From positions 3,348,001-3,412,000 of the forward strand of contig OZ243944.1 in NCBI GenBank assembly GCA_965214295.1: a DNA stretch of 64,000 bases, in the 5' to 3' direction. The notes below the pieces were generated by a model. It was not told the DNA's origin, searched no databases, and worked only from the letters and a program-made list of their open reading frames with translations. Within the stretch, counting starts at the first letter, position 1; each line of letters starts with the position of its first letter. The position numbers and the translations under genes were made by a program. Origin of the DNA: JAJDUF01 sp965214295 (lineage in GTDB: Bacteria; Chloroflexota; UBA11872; UBA12225; JAJDUF01). Positions 41,828-50,617 of this stretch are shown here, in pieces.

Positions 41828-43462
41828 ATGACGAGGGCAGAGGTAGTGCGGCCGCTGGCGATCTACGGTGGTCGTGTGGTGACTATGCATCCGGCACAGC
41901 CGGAGGCCGACGCGCTGTTGCTGGTCGGTGGCCGGGTCCACACCGTTGGCGCGGCGGCCGCTGTACGCGCGGCTGCGCGGGCGCTGGGTCAGCGGTCGGT
42001 GGAAGAGCTGCACGTGCCGGGCGCCTGTGTGCTGCCGGGACTGGCCGATGCCCATTTGCATCTTGGCGCTTATGGCTTGCAGCTGGAGCAGTTGGACCTG
42101 GCGGGTGTGGGGTCACTTGCCGAGGTGGTTGCACTGGTGGCGGCGCGGGCCAGTGAGCCGCCTAGTGATGCTTGGCTGCTTGGCGGTGGCTGGGACCATA
42201 CGCTCTGGCCGGAACCCCACTTGCCGGATCGGCACGTGCTCGACGCCGTTGCCAGCGACCGGCCTGTTGCTCTCGTCCGCAAGGATCGGCATATCACCTG
42301 GGTCAACTCGGCGGCCCTGCGCCGCGCGGGGATTGGTCGGGGCACGGCGCAGCCGGCCGGGGGGGTGATTGACCGGGAGGCGGATGGGGAGCCGAGCGGC
42401 ATTGTGCGCGAGGCGGCTCAACGGCTTGTCGAGACGGCGATTGGCGATCCGCCGCCGGCGGTGCTGCGGGGCGCGTTGCGGCGAGCACAGACGGCGCTGC
42501 TGGACCTGGGGATCACGTGCGTTCATGCGCCGGACACGCCGGCGACCTTTGCCGCGCTGCAAGAGCTTGCCGCTGCCGGGGAGCTCTTGCTGCGGGTGAT
42601 CTATCTGCCACCGGCCGCTACGCTGGAGCAACTGGATTCCCGCGTGTGCGGGAATGACGGAGCCGGGGCGGCCGGTTGGGGCAAGGGGCGCCTGCGTATC
42701 GGACACCTGAAATGTTTTCTCGATGGGTCGCTTGGCTCCCACACGGCCGCAATGCTGGCGCCGTTCGAGGACGAGCCGGGTAATATCGGGGTGGTGATTA
42801 CTCCGCCGGCGGCGCTGGCTGCCCTGCTGCGGCGCGCCGCTGACAGCGGATTCGGCGTGGCTATGCACGCTATCGGCGACCGGGCCAATCGGCAAGCCCT
42901 GGACACGATAGCCGGCGCGCAGTTGTCGGCAGACGATCCTTTGTGCCGCCCGCGCATCGAGCACGTCCAGGTGCTGCACCGCGACGACATCCCGCGGTTG
43001 GCCAAGCTCCGGGTCGTTGCGTCAATGCAGCCGATCCACACGACGCAGGACATGGCCAACGCCGACCGGTTCTGGGGTGCGCGCAGTCGTGGCGCCTATG
43101 CGTTCGGCAGCTTGCTGCGGGCCGGAACGGTCTTGGCCTTCGGGTCCGATGCGCCCGTGGAGACGCCGGACCCGTTGGCCGGTCTCTTTGCCGCGGTCAC
43201 ACGGCAGCGGCCCGATGGCACGCCAGCGGGCGGCTGGTACCCGGAGGAGCGCATCTCGCTCGCAGCGGCGGTGCGCGCTTATACGGTCGGCGCGGCTTAC
43301 GCGGCCGGGCTGGAGCACGAGCAGGGGACGCTCCAGCCGCGCGCGGTGGGCGACGTAACGATTATCGAGCCGGACATCTTCGGCCAGCCGCCGCATGCGC
43401 TCTTGGAGGCACGGGTAAGCCACACGATCATCGCCGGCGAGGTTGTCTATGCAGCGGGCTAG
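41828..43462 (+). CDS. YtcJ-like amidohydrolase
   Basis: 544-aa metal-dependent hydrolase of the amidohydrolase_3/YtcJ group. N-terminal composite beta domain, then the metal motif ADAHLHLG, a segment HITWVNSAAL, KCFLDGSLGSHTAAML, HAIGDRANRQAL, RIEHVQVL and the GSDAPVETPDPLAG block with the catalytic Asp. Substrate not predictable (amidase or related). Residues ~268-277 (LDSRVCGNDG) are the translation of a GATTCCCGC palindrome (42637-42660), inserted in frame between YLPP and the KCFLDG strand. Start ATG at 41828 or GTG at 41816. Confidence 0.85.
   Translation: MTRAEVVRPLAIYGGRVVTMHPAQPEADALLLVGGRVHTVGAAAAVRAAARALGQRSVEELHVPGACVLPGLADAHLHLGAYGLQLEQLDLAGVGSLAEVVALVAARASEPPSDAWLLGGGWDHTLWPEPHLPDRHVLDAVASDRPVALVRKDRHITWVNSAALRRAGIGRGTAQPAGGVIDREADGEPSGIVREAAQRLVETAIGDPPPAVLRGALRRAQTALLDLGITCVHAPDTPATFAALQELAAAGELLLRVIYLPPAATLEQLDSRVCGNDGAGAAGWGKGRLRIGHLKCFLDGSLGSHTAAMLAPFEDEPGNIGVVITPPAALAALLRRAADSGFGVAMHAIGDRANRQALDTIAGAQLSADDPLCRPRIEHVQVLHRDDIPRLAKLRVVASMQPIHTTQDMANADRFWGARSRGAYAFGSLLRAGTVLAFGSDAPVETPDPLAGLFAAVTRQRPDGTPAGGWYPEERISLAAAVRAYTVGAAYAAGLEHEQGTLQPRAVGDVTIIEPDIFGQPPHALLEARVSHTIIAGEVVYAAG
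42637..42660. repeat. GATTCCCGC palindrome inside the amidohydrolase gene
   Basis: GATTCCCGCGTGTGCGGGAA followed by TGAC, the same family as the intergenic copies. The amidohydrolase reads it as DSRVCGND. Confidence 0.88.
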
Positions 43463-43495
43463 GGTGTGGGGAGTCGCGCCGCATCCCCTGACGGA

Positions 43496-43563
43496 CCACA
43501 GCCGCACCACACCCCTGTTCAAGCCAGGGGCCGGCTCTGGCACTATCCGTGCGGCTTTGGCCC
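43496..43563. repeat. Variant palindromic element upstream of a methyltransferase
   Basis: GACCACAGCCGCAC on the left pairs with GTGCGGCTTTGG(CC) on the right; the loop end CTATCC matches the reverse loop of the 17-17-17 family, but a GAGCCAGGGGCCGGCTCTG-like segment has replaced the loop middle. That segment also occurs near 14980. Confidence 0.7.
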
Positions 43564-43655
43564 ATCACCCGGCCCCCGCTCCAGCGCCGAGCGATAGCGA
43601 GGGGGAGCCGGCCGGAGGTGGGCTGGGGCGAGGCGGGGCACGCCGTAAGGAGGGG

Positions 43656-44414
43656 GTGCGTCCGCAGGACGAGGGACTGCGCCTGTATGATGAGTTGGCC
43701 TGGCTGTGGCCTATCGTCAGCCCGCCGGAGGACTACCGCGAGGAATGCGCGGAATATCGCCAGCGTATCGAGCAGCGCAGCCGGCGCCTGGTCCGGTCGC
43801 TGCTCCACTTGGGCTGTGGCGGCGGGCACCACGATTACCACCTCCAGCGGCACTTTACGGTCACGGGGGTGGACCGCAGCCCGGCGATGCTGGCCTTGGC
43901 CCGCCGGCTCAATCCCGGTGTCACCTATTGCGTCGGCGACCTGCGCGAGGTGCGCCTGGGCGAGGCGTTCGACGCGGTTGTGCTCTTCGATGCCGTGGCC
44001 TATATGCTCTCGCCGTGCGACTTGCAGGCAGCGTTCGAGACGGCTTTTGCCCAGCTGCGGCCCGGCGGGGTCTTCCTCACCGTCGTCGAGGCTACGCGGG
44101 AGCGGTTCCGGCAAAACCGGACCTGGACCTCCGTACACACCTCCGCCGATACGGAGGTCGTCTTGGTCGAGAACGTCTACGATCCGGACCGCTCCGATAC
44201 GACGTATGAGGTGACCTTTCTGTATCTCATTCGGCGCAACGGAAGCCTGGCAATCGAAGCCGACCGCCATAGGTGCGGTATCTTCGCGCTAGGGACCTGG
44301 CTCGATCTGCTGACTGCCGTCGGCTTTGCCGAGGTGCAGCATGAGGCACAGCCGTCGGGTACAGTGGGCGAGGGCGATGATGCGGGTATTGTGCTCACGG
44401 CGCTGCGGCCCTGA
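43656..44414 (+). CDS. SAM-dependent methyltransferase
   Basis: About 252 aa. SAM motif I is LLHLGCGGGHHDYHL, followed by VTGVDRSPAMLALARRLN and the motif-II-like FDAVVLFDAVAYML; C-terminal strands RRNGSLAIEADRHRCGIF and DDAGIVLTALRP complete the fold. Substrate unknown. The start is uncertain: the GTG at 43656 has AAGGAGG but at very short spacing; the open frame runs further upstream only through repeat sequence that starts at 43496. Lies 58 bp or more behind the amidohydrolase gene in the same direction. Confidence 0.8.
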   Translation: MRPQDEGLRLYDELAWLWPIVSPPEDYREECAEYRQRIEQRSRRLVRSLLHLGCGGGHHDYHLQRHFTVTGVDRSPAMLALARRLNPGVTYCVGDLREVRLGEAFDAVVLFDAVAYMLSPCDLQAAFETAFAQLRPGGVFLTVVEATRERFRQNRTWTSVHTSADTEVVLVENVYDPDRSDTTYEVTFLYLIRRNGSLAIEADRHRCGIFALGTWLDLLTAVGFAEVQHEAQPSGTVGEGDDAGIVLTALRP

Positions 44415-44431
44415 CGCGCCGGCGTAGCCGG

Positions 44432-44472
44432 CCGGAGCCGCCTACGCCTCGGTACTATCCGGGCGGCTCCGG
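44432..44472. repeat. Decayed palindromic element
   Basis: CCGGAGCCGCC (44432-44442) pairs with 44462-44472. The loop ends in CTATCC as in the reverse-oriented 17-17-17 elements. Between two plus-strand genes. Confidence 0.55.
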
Positions 44473-44520
44473 TGCCGTTGCAGCTAACGCTGTAACGCTA
44501 CGAGTGGAGAGCTGAGAAAC

Positions 44521-46140
44521 ATGCCCTACCCAAACCACACTACGTGGGACGTGATGATCGCCGGTGGTGAGGTCGTGGACGGCACCGGCAGACCGCGATT
44601 CCGCGCCGACGTGGCCATCCGGGCCGGGCGCATTGGCGCTGTGGCGCCCGGGCTGCACCGTGAGCCGGCGCGCCGCCGGATTGACGCCGCCGGGCTGCTG
44701 GTGTGTCCCGGCTTTGTGGACATGCATACGCACTCCGATATCCAACTGCTCGCGTCCCCGGCGCACGAAGCCAAGATCATGCAGGGCGTGACGCTGGAGG
44801 TGCTGGGGCAAGACGGGCTGGGCGTCGCGCCGCTCACCGATGAGCGCGTCGAGATGGTGCGGAGCCAAGTGCGGGCGCTCACCGGCGATCCCCCCGGTGT
44901 GACCTGGCGCTGGCGGAGTCTCGGTGACTATCTCGACGAGTTCGACGGCCGGGTAGCGCCGAACGTCGCGACATTAATCGGGCAAGGCACCATCCGCATG
45001 AACGTCATGGGGTTTGCCGACCGTCCGCCTACCGACGGCGAGCTGGCAGCAATGCAAAACTTGATCCACCGGGGGATGGAAGAGGGCGCTGTCGGTCTCT
45101 CGACCGGGCTGACCTATCCCCCGGGCATGTTCGCCAGCGACGAGGAGATTGTGGCGCTCTGCGCCGCTATCGAGCCGGATGGTGGGTTCTATTGCACCCA
45201 TCATCGCAGTTACGGCGCCGGGGCGCTGGCGGCGTATCGTGAGAGCATCGGGATCGGCCGGCGGGCCGGGGTGCCGGTGCATCTGGCGCACGCCCAGCTG
45301 GCCTTTCCCCGGAACGAGGGCCGCAGCGGCGCGCTCCTCGGCATGATTGACCGCGCGCGGGCCGGAGGCGTGGCGGTGAGCATGGATAGCTACCCCTATA
45401 TCGCGGCGAGCACCTACCTGTGGGCCGTCTTGCCGTCGTGGGCCTACCGGGGTGGTGACGAGGCGTTGCTAGAACGGCTGCGCGACCCGGCGACGCGAGA
45501 GCGACTGCGGCACGAGGTCGAGGAGGTGGGGACGGACGGGGCGCAAGGGGTACCGGTGGATTGGTCCATCATCCAGCTCGGGGCGATGACGGTGCCGGCC
45601 AACCGGCGGTTCACCGGGAGGCGTGTCAGTGAGGTGGCGGCCGGCTTGGGCCGACCGCCGTTCGACTGGGTATGCGATCTGCTGATTCAGGAGCGGTTGG
45701 GCAGCACCATGGTGTGGCATCAGGGGAACGAGGACAATGTGCGGGCGATCATGCAGCACCCGGCGCATACGGCCGGCAGCGACGGGGTGATGGTCGGCGA
45801 GCAGCCACATCCGCGGGCCTGGGGAACCTTCGCGCGGTATCTCGGTCGCTACACGCGCGAACTGGGGCTATTCACCTGGGAGCAGATCGTCCGCAAGATG
45901 ACTGCGGTTCCGGCCGGCATACTCGGCTTCCGAGATCGCGGCTCGCTTCGGCCGGGGCAGGCTGCCGACGTGATGTGCTTCGATCCGCAGCGGGTACGCG
46001 ACACCGCCACCTACGAGCAGCCGCGGTCGTACCCGGAAGGCATTCCTTACGTATACGTGAACGGTGTGATCGTCAAGGACCGTGACCGCCATACGGGCAA
46101 TCTGCCGGGCCGGGCGCTGCGGCACGGGCGCGATGGGTAG
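44521..46140 (+). CDS. N-acyl-D-amino-acid deacylase (D-aminoacylase) family amidohydrolase
   Basis: 539-aa amidohydrolase. The metal motif HTHSD (about 70-74), the GQDGLGVAPL region (where classical D-aminoacylases have a metal-bridging Cys in GNCG; here Gln-Asp), YCTHHRSYGAGALAAYRE, HLAHAQLAF, GSDGVMVGEQPHPRAWGTFARYLGRY and the C-terminal FRDRGSLRPGQAADVMCFDP are typical. Probable substrates are N-acyl-D-amino acids or cyclic amides. The Cys-to-Gln/Asp change suggests a subfamily other than the characterised D-aminoacylase. GGAG lies upstream at long spacing. Converges with hflC. Confidence 0.87.
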   Translation: MPYPNHTTWDVMIAGGEVVDGTGRPRFRADVAIRAGRIGAVAPGLHREPARRRIDAAGLLVCPGFVDMHTHSDIQLLASPAHEAKIMQGVTLEVLGQDGLGVAPLTDERVEMVRSQVRALTGDPPGVTWRWRSLGDYLDEFDGRVAPNVATLIGQGTIRMNVMGFADRPPTDGELAAMQNLIHRGMEEGAVGLSTGLTYPPGMFASDEEIVALCAAIEPDGGFYCTHHRSYGAGALAAYRESIGIGRRAGVPVHLAHAQLAFPRNEGRSGALLGMIDRARAGGVAVSMDSYPYIAASTYLWAVLPSWAYRGGDEALLERLRDPATRERLRHEVEEVGTDGAQGVPVDWSIIQLGAMTVPANRRFTGRRVSEVAAGLGRPPFDWVCDLLIQERLGSTMVWHQGNEDNVRAIMQHPAHTAGSDGVMVGEQPHPRAWGTFARYLGRYTRELGLFTWEQIVRKMTAVPAGILGFRDRGSLRPGQAADVMCFDPQRVRDTATYEQPRSYPEGIPYVYVNGVIVKDRDRHTGNLPGRALRHGRDG

Positions 46141-46212
46141 TTGGTCGTCCCTAATGCCAACGCTCTGCCTGGTAGGAAAGGGCTGCGGGCCCTCGCCGCG
46201 ATTGCCTGTACC

Positions 46213-46241
46213 CCGGCCCTTTCCCGGCGGGAGAGGGCCGG
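46213..46241. terminator. Hairpin between convergent genes
   Basis: CCGGCCCTTTCCC (46213-46225) pairs with 46229-46241 (12 of 13), between the D-aminoacylase stop and the hflC stop. It could act as a bidirectional terminator, though no T-run follows; it may also be a dispersed repeat. Confidence 0.4.
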
Positions 46242-46242
46242 C

Positions 46243-47217
46243 CTAACCTGCGGACGTGGGCGTGGCTGACGCGGGCGTTGGCGCGGGCGTCGGAGTGGCG
46301 GCTGCGGGCACGGATGACGTGGCCGCGGGAGCGCTGGCGGGCGGGCTTGGTGCCTGAGGCGCATCCGGGCTACGTAGATACTGGAGCAACGCGGTGTCCG
46401 ATGGCAGGATCAGCAGCGTGTTGTCGTCAATCACTGCGCGGTAAGCCTCCAGAGAACGTACATAGTTGTAGAACTCCGGATCGCGCCCAAAGGCTTCGGC
46501 ATAGATCGCGGCGGCGCGCGCGTCGCCCTGACCTTGCAAGTCCTGGGCCTTCTCGTAGGCCTCGGCCAGAATGATCTGCTGCTCGCGGTCGGTATCACCG
46601 CGAATCTTGCGCGATTCTTCTTCGCCCTGGGAACGATACCGCTTGGCGATGCGCTGGCGCTCGGCGACCATGCGGTTGAAGACGCTGGAGTGGACTTCCT
46701 CCGGCAGGTCGGCGCGCTTGATCCGCACGTCCACGATCTCGATGCCGAAGGGACTCAGGCGCTCCTGGGTAGCCGTGGTCACGCTTTCCATGATCGACTC
46801 GCGCCGCTCGTCAATAATCTCCTCCAACTCATGCTTGGCAAGCTCTGCCCGTAGCTGCGAGAAGATGATGTCATCGAGCCGCGACAGGGCGGCCCCTTCG
46901 GTGCGGATGCGTTCGAGGAACGCCAGCGGCTCGACGATGCGCCAACGCGAGACGTGGTTCACGATCACGCGCTTCTTGTCGAGGGTCAGGTATTCCGTCG
47001 GGGCCGGGTCGGAGCGCAGGATACGCTTCTCGAAGCGGCTGACGGCCTGGATAAACGGCGCCTTGACGTGCAGCCCTGGCGCCGTCACCGTGCGGATGGG
47101 CCGCCGAAACTGCGTGATGACCACCTGGTCGGTCTCGTTAACGAAGTAGAAGACCTGTGGCATAGCTAGTACAGCGAGAATGACTAGCACTAGCACGGCG
47201 ATTCCCAGTAACTTCAT
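46243..47217 (-). CDS. hflC: HflC-like SPFH/band 7 protein
   Basis: 324-aa SPFH protein with one N-terminal membrane helix (about 5-25) and an extracytoplasmic band 7 domain (VNETDQVVITQFRRPIRTVTAPGLHVKAPF..., quoted in part). The long helix (RMVAERQRIAKRYRSQGEEE) and the final conserved block YVRSLEAYRAVI are as in HflC. A ~45-aa Pro/Ala/Thr-rich tail is additional. HflC with HflK forms a large cage that controls the FtsH protease. AAGGA precedes the ATG. Lies 42 bp downstream of hflK in the same operon. Confidence 0.92.
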   Translation of the reverse strand: MKLLGIAVLVLVILAVLAMPQVFYFVNETDQVVITQFRRPIRTVTAPGLHVKAPFIQAVSRFEKRILRSDPAPTEYLTLDKKRVIVNHVSRWRIVEPLAFLERIRTEGAALSRLDDIIFSQLRAELAKHELEEIIDERRESIMESVTTATQERLSPFGIEIVDVRIKRADLPEEVHSSVFNRMVAERQRIAKRYRSQGEEESRKIRGDTDREQQIILAEAYEKAQDLQGQGDARAAAIYAEAFGRDPEFYNYVRSLEAYRAVIDDNTLLILPSDTALLQYLRSPDAPQAPSPPASAPAATSSVPAAATPTPAPTPASATPTSAG

Positions 47218-47259
47218 CGTGTGATCCTTGTCTCTGCCTTGTCCGTATGCGCGAGCGTC

Positions 47260-48405
47260 TCAGCTACCAAATCCCGATGCGGCCGCTCCGCCTTGGGCCG
47301 GGGTGGTACCGTCCCTCAGCGGTAGGAAGGGCAAGATGTTGTCACTCATCGGTCCATCAGTGATGACCTTCTCCACGTTGGGCAGGACTTGGTTCATCGT
47401 TTCCAAGTAGAGTCGGGCGCGCGTCACTGCGGGAGCCTTTTCGTACTCCTCCAGCACGGCAACGAACTTGGCGACGTCGCCCTGGGCACGGATGATCCGC
47501 TCTTGCTTATAGCCCTCAGCCTCGAACACCAGCCGCTCGGCCTCACCGCGAGCCTTCGGGATAACGTCTTCCGCGTAGCCGCGGGCCTCGTTGATCAGGC
47601 GCTCGCGGTCCTCCAGGGCGCGTACTACGTCGTGGAAAGCGTCCCGGACCTGCTCCGGCGCGTCTACGACCTGGAGCTTGACGTTCTGGACGAGCAAGCC
47701 GGCTTGGTAGTCGTCGAGCTGGCGCTGCATGAAGACCAGGGTCTGCTCTTCGGCCTCCGCACGGCCGATGGTCAGGAGGTCGTCAATCGTCGTACTCCCG
47801 GCGATGCTTCGCAAGGCCACTTCCGCGGCGTCCTTCAGGACGGCCTCCGGCTCCCGGACGTGGAAGAGGTAGCGGGCGGCGTCACGCACGCGGTACTGCA
47901 CGATCATCTGGGCTTCGACGATATTCTGGTCTCCGGTCAGCATCAGTGCTTCCTCGGGGACGCGCTGGGCGCGGTCACCGCCGCCGGAGCGGAAGCCAAG
48001 CTCCAGCCGCCGCACGAGGGCCATGTTCACCACGTCTACGCGCTGGATGGGCCAGGGGAGGTGATAGCGCAGGCCGGGGTCGGTCTGGTCGGCGAGCTTG
48101 CCAAACTGACGGACCACTCCCTGCTCGCCGGGCCCCACCTGGTAGAAACCGGTGGCGAACCAGCCGCCGATGACGACAACGATGATGACGACCCATAACC
48201 CGGCGCCGCGCCGCAGTAGGCCCTGCCAGCGACCACTGCGGATGATGCCCCGCACGTAGTCTTCGAAGTCTTCGCCGCCCCCGCTACCACCACTGAAGCG
48301 GCGGCGCGGTGGCTCCGGTGGCCCGCCGTACACGCGACGTTCGCGTGATTGGTCGCCGCCGTTTTCTTCAGGCGCAGGGGGGGGATCGTCTGGCCGCCGT
48401 GCCAT
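47260..48405 (-). CDS. hflK: HflK-like SPFH/band 7 protein
   Basis: 381-aa partner of HflC. A Pro/Gly-rich N-terminus with repeated PP and GGSGGG precedes one membrane helix (about 72-92, VVIIVVVIGGWFATGFYQV) and the band 7 domain (VGPGEQGVVRQFGKLADQTDPGLRYHLP, shown in part). EALMLTGDQNIVEAQMIVQYRV and the coiled-coil helix (ARGYAEDVIPKARGEAERLV) are characteristic of HflK. Together with HflC it regulates FtsH at the membrane. GGAGG precedes the ATG. No ftsH gene lies in the window. Confidence 0.93.
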   Translation of the reverse strand: MARRPDDPPPAPEENGGDQSRERRVYGGPPEPPRRRFSGGSGGGEDFEDYVRGIIRSGRWQGLLRRGAGLWVVIIVVVIGGWFATGFYQVGPGEQGVVRQFGKLADQTDPGLRYHLPWPIQRVDVVNMALVRRLELGFRSGGGDRAQRVPEEALMLTGDQNIVEAQMIVQYRVRDAARYLFHVREPEAVLKDAAEVALRSIAGSTTIDDLLTIGRAEAEEQTLVFMQRQLDDYQAGLLVQNVKLQVVDAPEQVRDAFHDVVRALEDRERLINEARGYAEDVIPKARGEAERLVFEAEGYKQERIIRAQGDVAKFVAVLEEYEKAPAVTRARLYLETMNQVLPNVEKVITDGPMSDNILPFLPLRDGTTPAQGGAAASGFGS

Positions 48406-48579
48406 CGTTTGCCTCCAAGGCTTCCCAAAGATGCCTCACCATCCGCACCGGCCCGTTTATCGAGGCACCGTTGTATCGAACAGGGAGATTCGGCGCATAC
48501 CGTCCCCGGATCGGTGTAGGGAGGTAATCGTGTTCCATATCACACCATAGCATGCCGGCGGCTACGCTCGCAGCAGCAT

Positions 48580-49059
48580 TCAGCCCTCACGAGCTTCTTG
48601 CAGCTCGATCTGGTTGCCAAAGGGGTCGAAGAAAAAGACCTGCTCCGCGCCGACTGCGGCCGTCTGAATGACGTAGGGAATGTCGCGCTGGTCCAGGGCG
48701 TTTTTGGCTGCTGCCAGGCTAGTGACGGCCAACGCCAGGTGGGCAACCTTGCGACTCATGGGTGCTGGCATGTCGTCCTCGTTCGCCGGGGCAGCGTTTG
48801 GTCGCCCGATGAGATGAATCTGTCTCAGGTGCGCGGGCGGGGGGCCAACCGCGCGGATGTCTTCCTTTTCAGCGGAGGGCGGGCGTAGGCCGCTCGGGAC
48901 ATTGTACCAGTAGCCTGGCGTCCCCGGGATGTCCGGGCGCCCTGTGTCGAGGGGCAAGCCGAGCAACTCACCGTAGAACTCCCTGGCTTTCGCCAGCGCG
49001 TCGGTATCGCCTTTCCCGATGGGTATAGCGTGGTGCATCAAGCCGACGACCTCAATCAT
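48580..49059 (-). CDS. VOC/glyoxalase superfamily protein
   Basis: 159-aa protein with the paired beta-alpha-beta modules of the vicinal oxygen chelate fold: VGLMHHAIPIG and AREFYGELLGLPLD in the first, KVAHLALAVTSLAAAKNALD, VFFFDPFGNQIELQE in the second. The metal-type His residues (HHAI, HLAL) and the closing Glu (IELQE) are kept. Could be a dioxygenase-, lyase- or resistance-type protein; the substrate is unknown. GGGAGG lies upstream of the ATG. Single gene. Confidence 0.85.
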   Translation of the reverse strand: MIEVVGLMHHAIPIGKGDTDALAKAREFYGELLGLPLDTGRPDIPGTPGYWYNVPSGLRPPSAEKEDIRAVGPPPAHLRQIHLIGRPNAAPANEDDMPAPMSRKVAHLALAVTSLAAAKNALDQRDIPYVIQTAAVGAEQVFFFDPFGNQIELQEAREG

Positions 49060-49213
49060 GCTCTCGCCTCCCTCGCCGCGCAGGCTGTGAGCGACGGTAC
49101 CCTTGTGCCGGATATACCGGACATAGTAGCACGACGGCAGGGGTTGCCTCTGGAGCGCCTACAGCTAGGGAGCAGGCCGGCCGCTGTCAGATCACTGTGT
49201 CGGTCCATGATGG

Positions 49214-50158
49214 CTACTGCGCTATGGCGGTCAACTCCAGGTCCAGCTTGAACCAGTCCTCCACCGCCAAAATCCGAATCTCGATTGGCGGGATCTCAAA
49301 GTCCGCGTACTTCAGCTCGCTCGTTCCGACCTTGCCCGTCAGCGTGTTGCCCTCCACCTTGGCCGCCCCCTGCCACGACACCGGCTTGGTGATCTCCCGC
49401 ACCGTCAGGTCGCCTTCCAGCACCACCGTCACTTCAACACCCTCCTGGTACGACTGAGGCACACCGGCCACGCGCTTGAGCACGAACGTGGCCAGCGGAT
49501 ACTTGTCGGACTCCAGGAACCGCCCGCGGATAGCGTTGTCGCGGCGGGAGCTATCGGTCTTGAGGGTACGCAGGTCTACGGTGATGACCGATGGTGGATC
49601 GGTAGCCGGCTGCCAGGTAGTGCGGTCGAGGTAGAGGTCTCCGGTGATGGTGGCGGTGGTGCCGGTGACAAAGATGGGCGAGGGCTGGTTGAAGAACTTC
49701 TCGCGGGTGGTGTAGCTGGCCAGTGAGTTATCTCCGGCGACTTGGAAGTGTGCGATGCCAGCGGCCGTCGCCGGAGCGGTGGGAGCGGCGGGGGCCGCTG
49801 CGGTCGGTGCTGGCGCCGCGGTCGGAGGCGGTGCTACCGTTGGTGGTGCTACCGTTGGCGGTGGTACTGGGGTGTTTGCCACTGCTGCTTGCTGTGGCGC
49901 TGTGGGTGCAGCCTGGCCGTCGTCACCATCCTCCGGGCCACAGCTTACGGCTACCAACGCTACAAGCGCAGCCAATGAGCGCCGGCGATCCAGGAGCAAT
50001 TTGCGTAGTTGGCCGCCGTTTGCCGCGCCGCCGCGCCCGGGCGCGCCGGCTGCTTGTGCGTCTTTTATACGGTCGTCGTAAGGATTGCTTGTCGGGGGCA
50101 CTGAGGAACCTCCTCCTCGGACTGGACGTGCTTGGGGAGTGCGGAGCAACCCGACCAC
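49214..50158 (-). CDS. YceI-family lipoprotein
   Basis: Lipid-binding YceI-like protein. Residues ~130-314 carry the beta-barrel signature (FQVAGDNSLASYTTREKF, GDLYLDRTTW, IRGRFLESDKYPLATFVLKRV, LTVREITKPVSW). The N-terminal part contains a lipoprotein signal (RRRSLAALVALVAVSC) preceded by an improbable ~55-aa extension, so the true start is probably an internal TTG near 49999 rather than the GTG at 50158; neither has a ribosome site. A ~60-aa Pro/Ala/Thr linker joins signal and barrel. A 40-aa lipoprotein gene lies directly upstream. Confidence 0.78.
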   Translation of the reverse strand: MVGLLRTPQARPVRGGGSSVPPTSNPYDDRIKDAQAAGAPGRGGAANGGQLRKLLLDRRRSLAALVALVAVSCGPEDGDDGQAAPTAPQQAAVANTPVPPPTVAPPTVAPPPTAAPAPTAAAPAAPTAPATAAGIAHFQVAGDNSLASYTTREKFFNQPSPIFVTGTTATITGDLYLDRTTWQPATDPPSVITVDLRTLKTDSSRRDNAIRGRFLESDKYPLATFVLKRVAGVPQSYQEGVEVTVVLEGDLTVREITKPVSWQGAAKVEGNTLTGKVGTSELKYADFEIPPIEIRILAVEDWFKLDLELTAIAQ

Positions 50159-50215
50159 ACGATCATGGGGCGTATTGTGTACTCGTGTCTTGGCGTATTC
50201 GCTCGGAGTGTGTGG

Positions 50216-50338
50216 CTACCACCGATTGGCGTGGCTACGCTCCCGGTCGCCGCGCGTTTCTCCGAATGTGCAACCCGCACCAAGCGCCGCGAGGACAATC
50301 AGCAGCCAGTGACGCCGGGTTTTGGCTGGCGTTCTCAT
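50216..50338 (-). CDS. Very small (40-aa) lipoprotein
   Basis: Short open frame with a textbook lipoprotein signal: basic start MRTPAKTRRHW, hydrophobic core LLIVLAALG, lipobox LGAGC with Cys23, then only 17 further polar residues (TFGETRGDRERSHANRW). AGAGGA lies five bases before the ATG. It sits 57 bp upstream of the YceI lipoprotein open frame on the same strand, so co-transcription is likely. Small lipoproteins of this kind include entericidin-like toxins and envelope peptides, but no family match is claimed. It could also be a truncated relic. Confidence 0.5.
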   Translation of the reverse strand: MRTPAKTRRHWLLIVLAALGAGCTFGETRGDRERSHANRW

Positions 50339-50617
50339 GGTGTCCTCTCGCTGCCCTCCGCAGCATCGCTGCCGCTATGAAGGTACCATGAACGGTGCCG
50401 AGCGGCAGGTAGGGCTGCGCTCCTCCACGCCTGGGAAGCACCGGCCGGTTCCTTGCGCTTGCTTTTGCACCTATGCGCCGCAGGACTGCCTCAGGTCAAG
50501 GTGTAGCAGGCGAGTATTAACCGCAGGATAAATTCCGGTAAGGCTGTCCGCAACTCCTGTTTGCCCTGGCGCGCGGCGGTCAGGCGGCCGGTGGGTCGGG
50601 CCAGTGGATTGAGGGGG

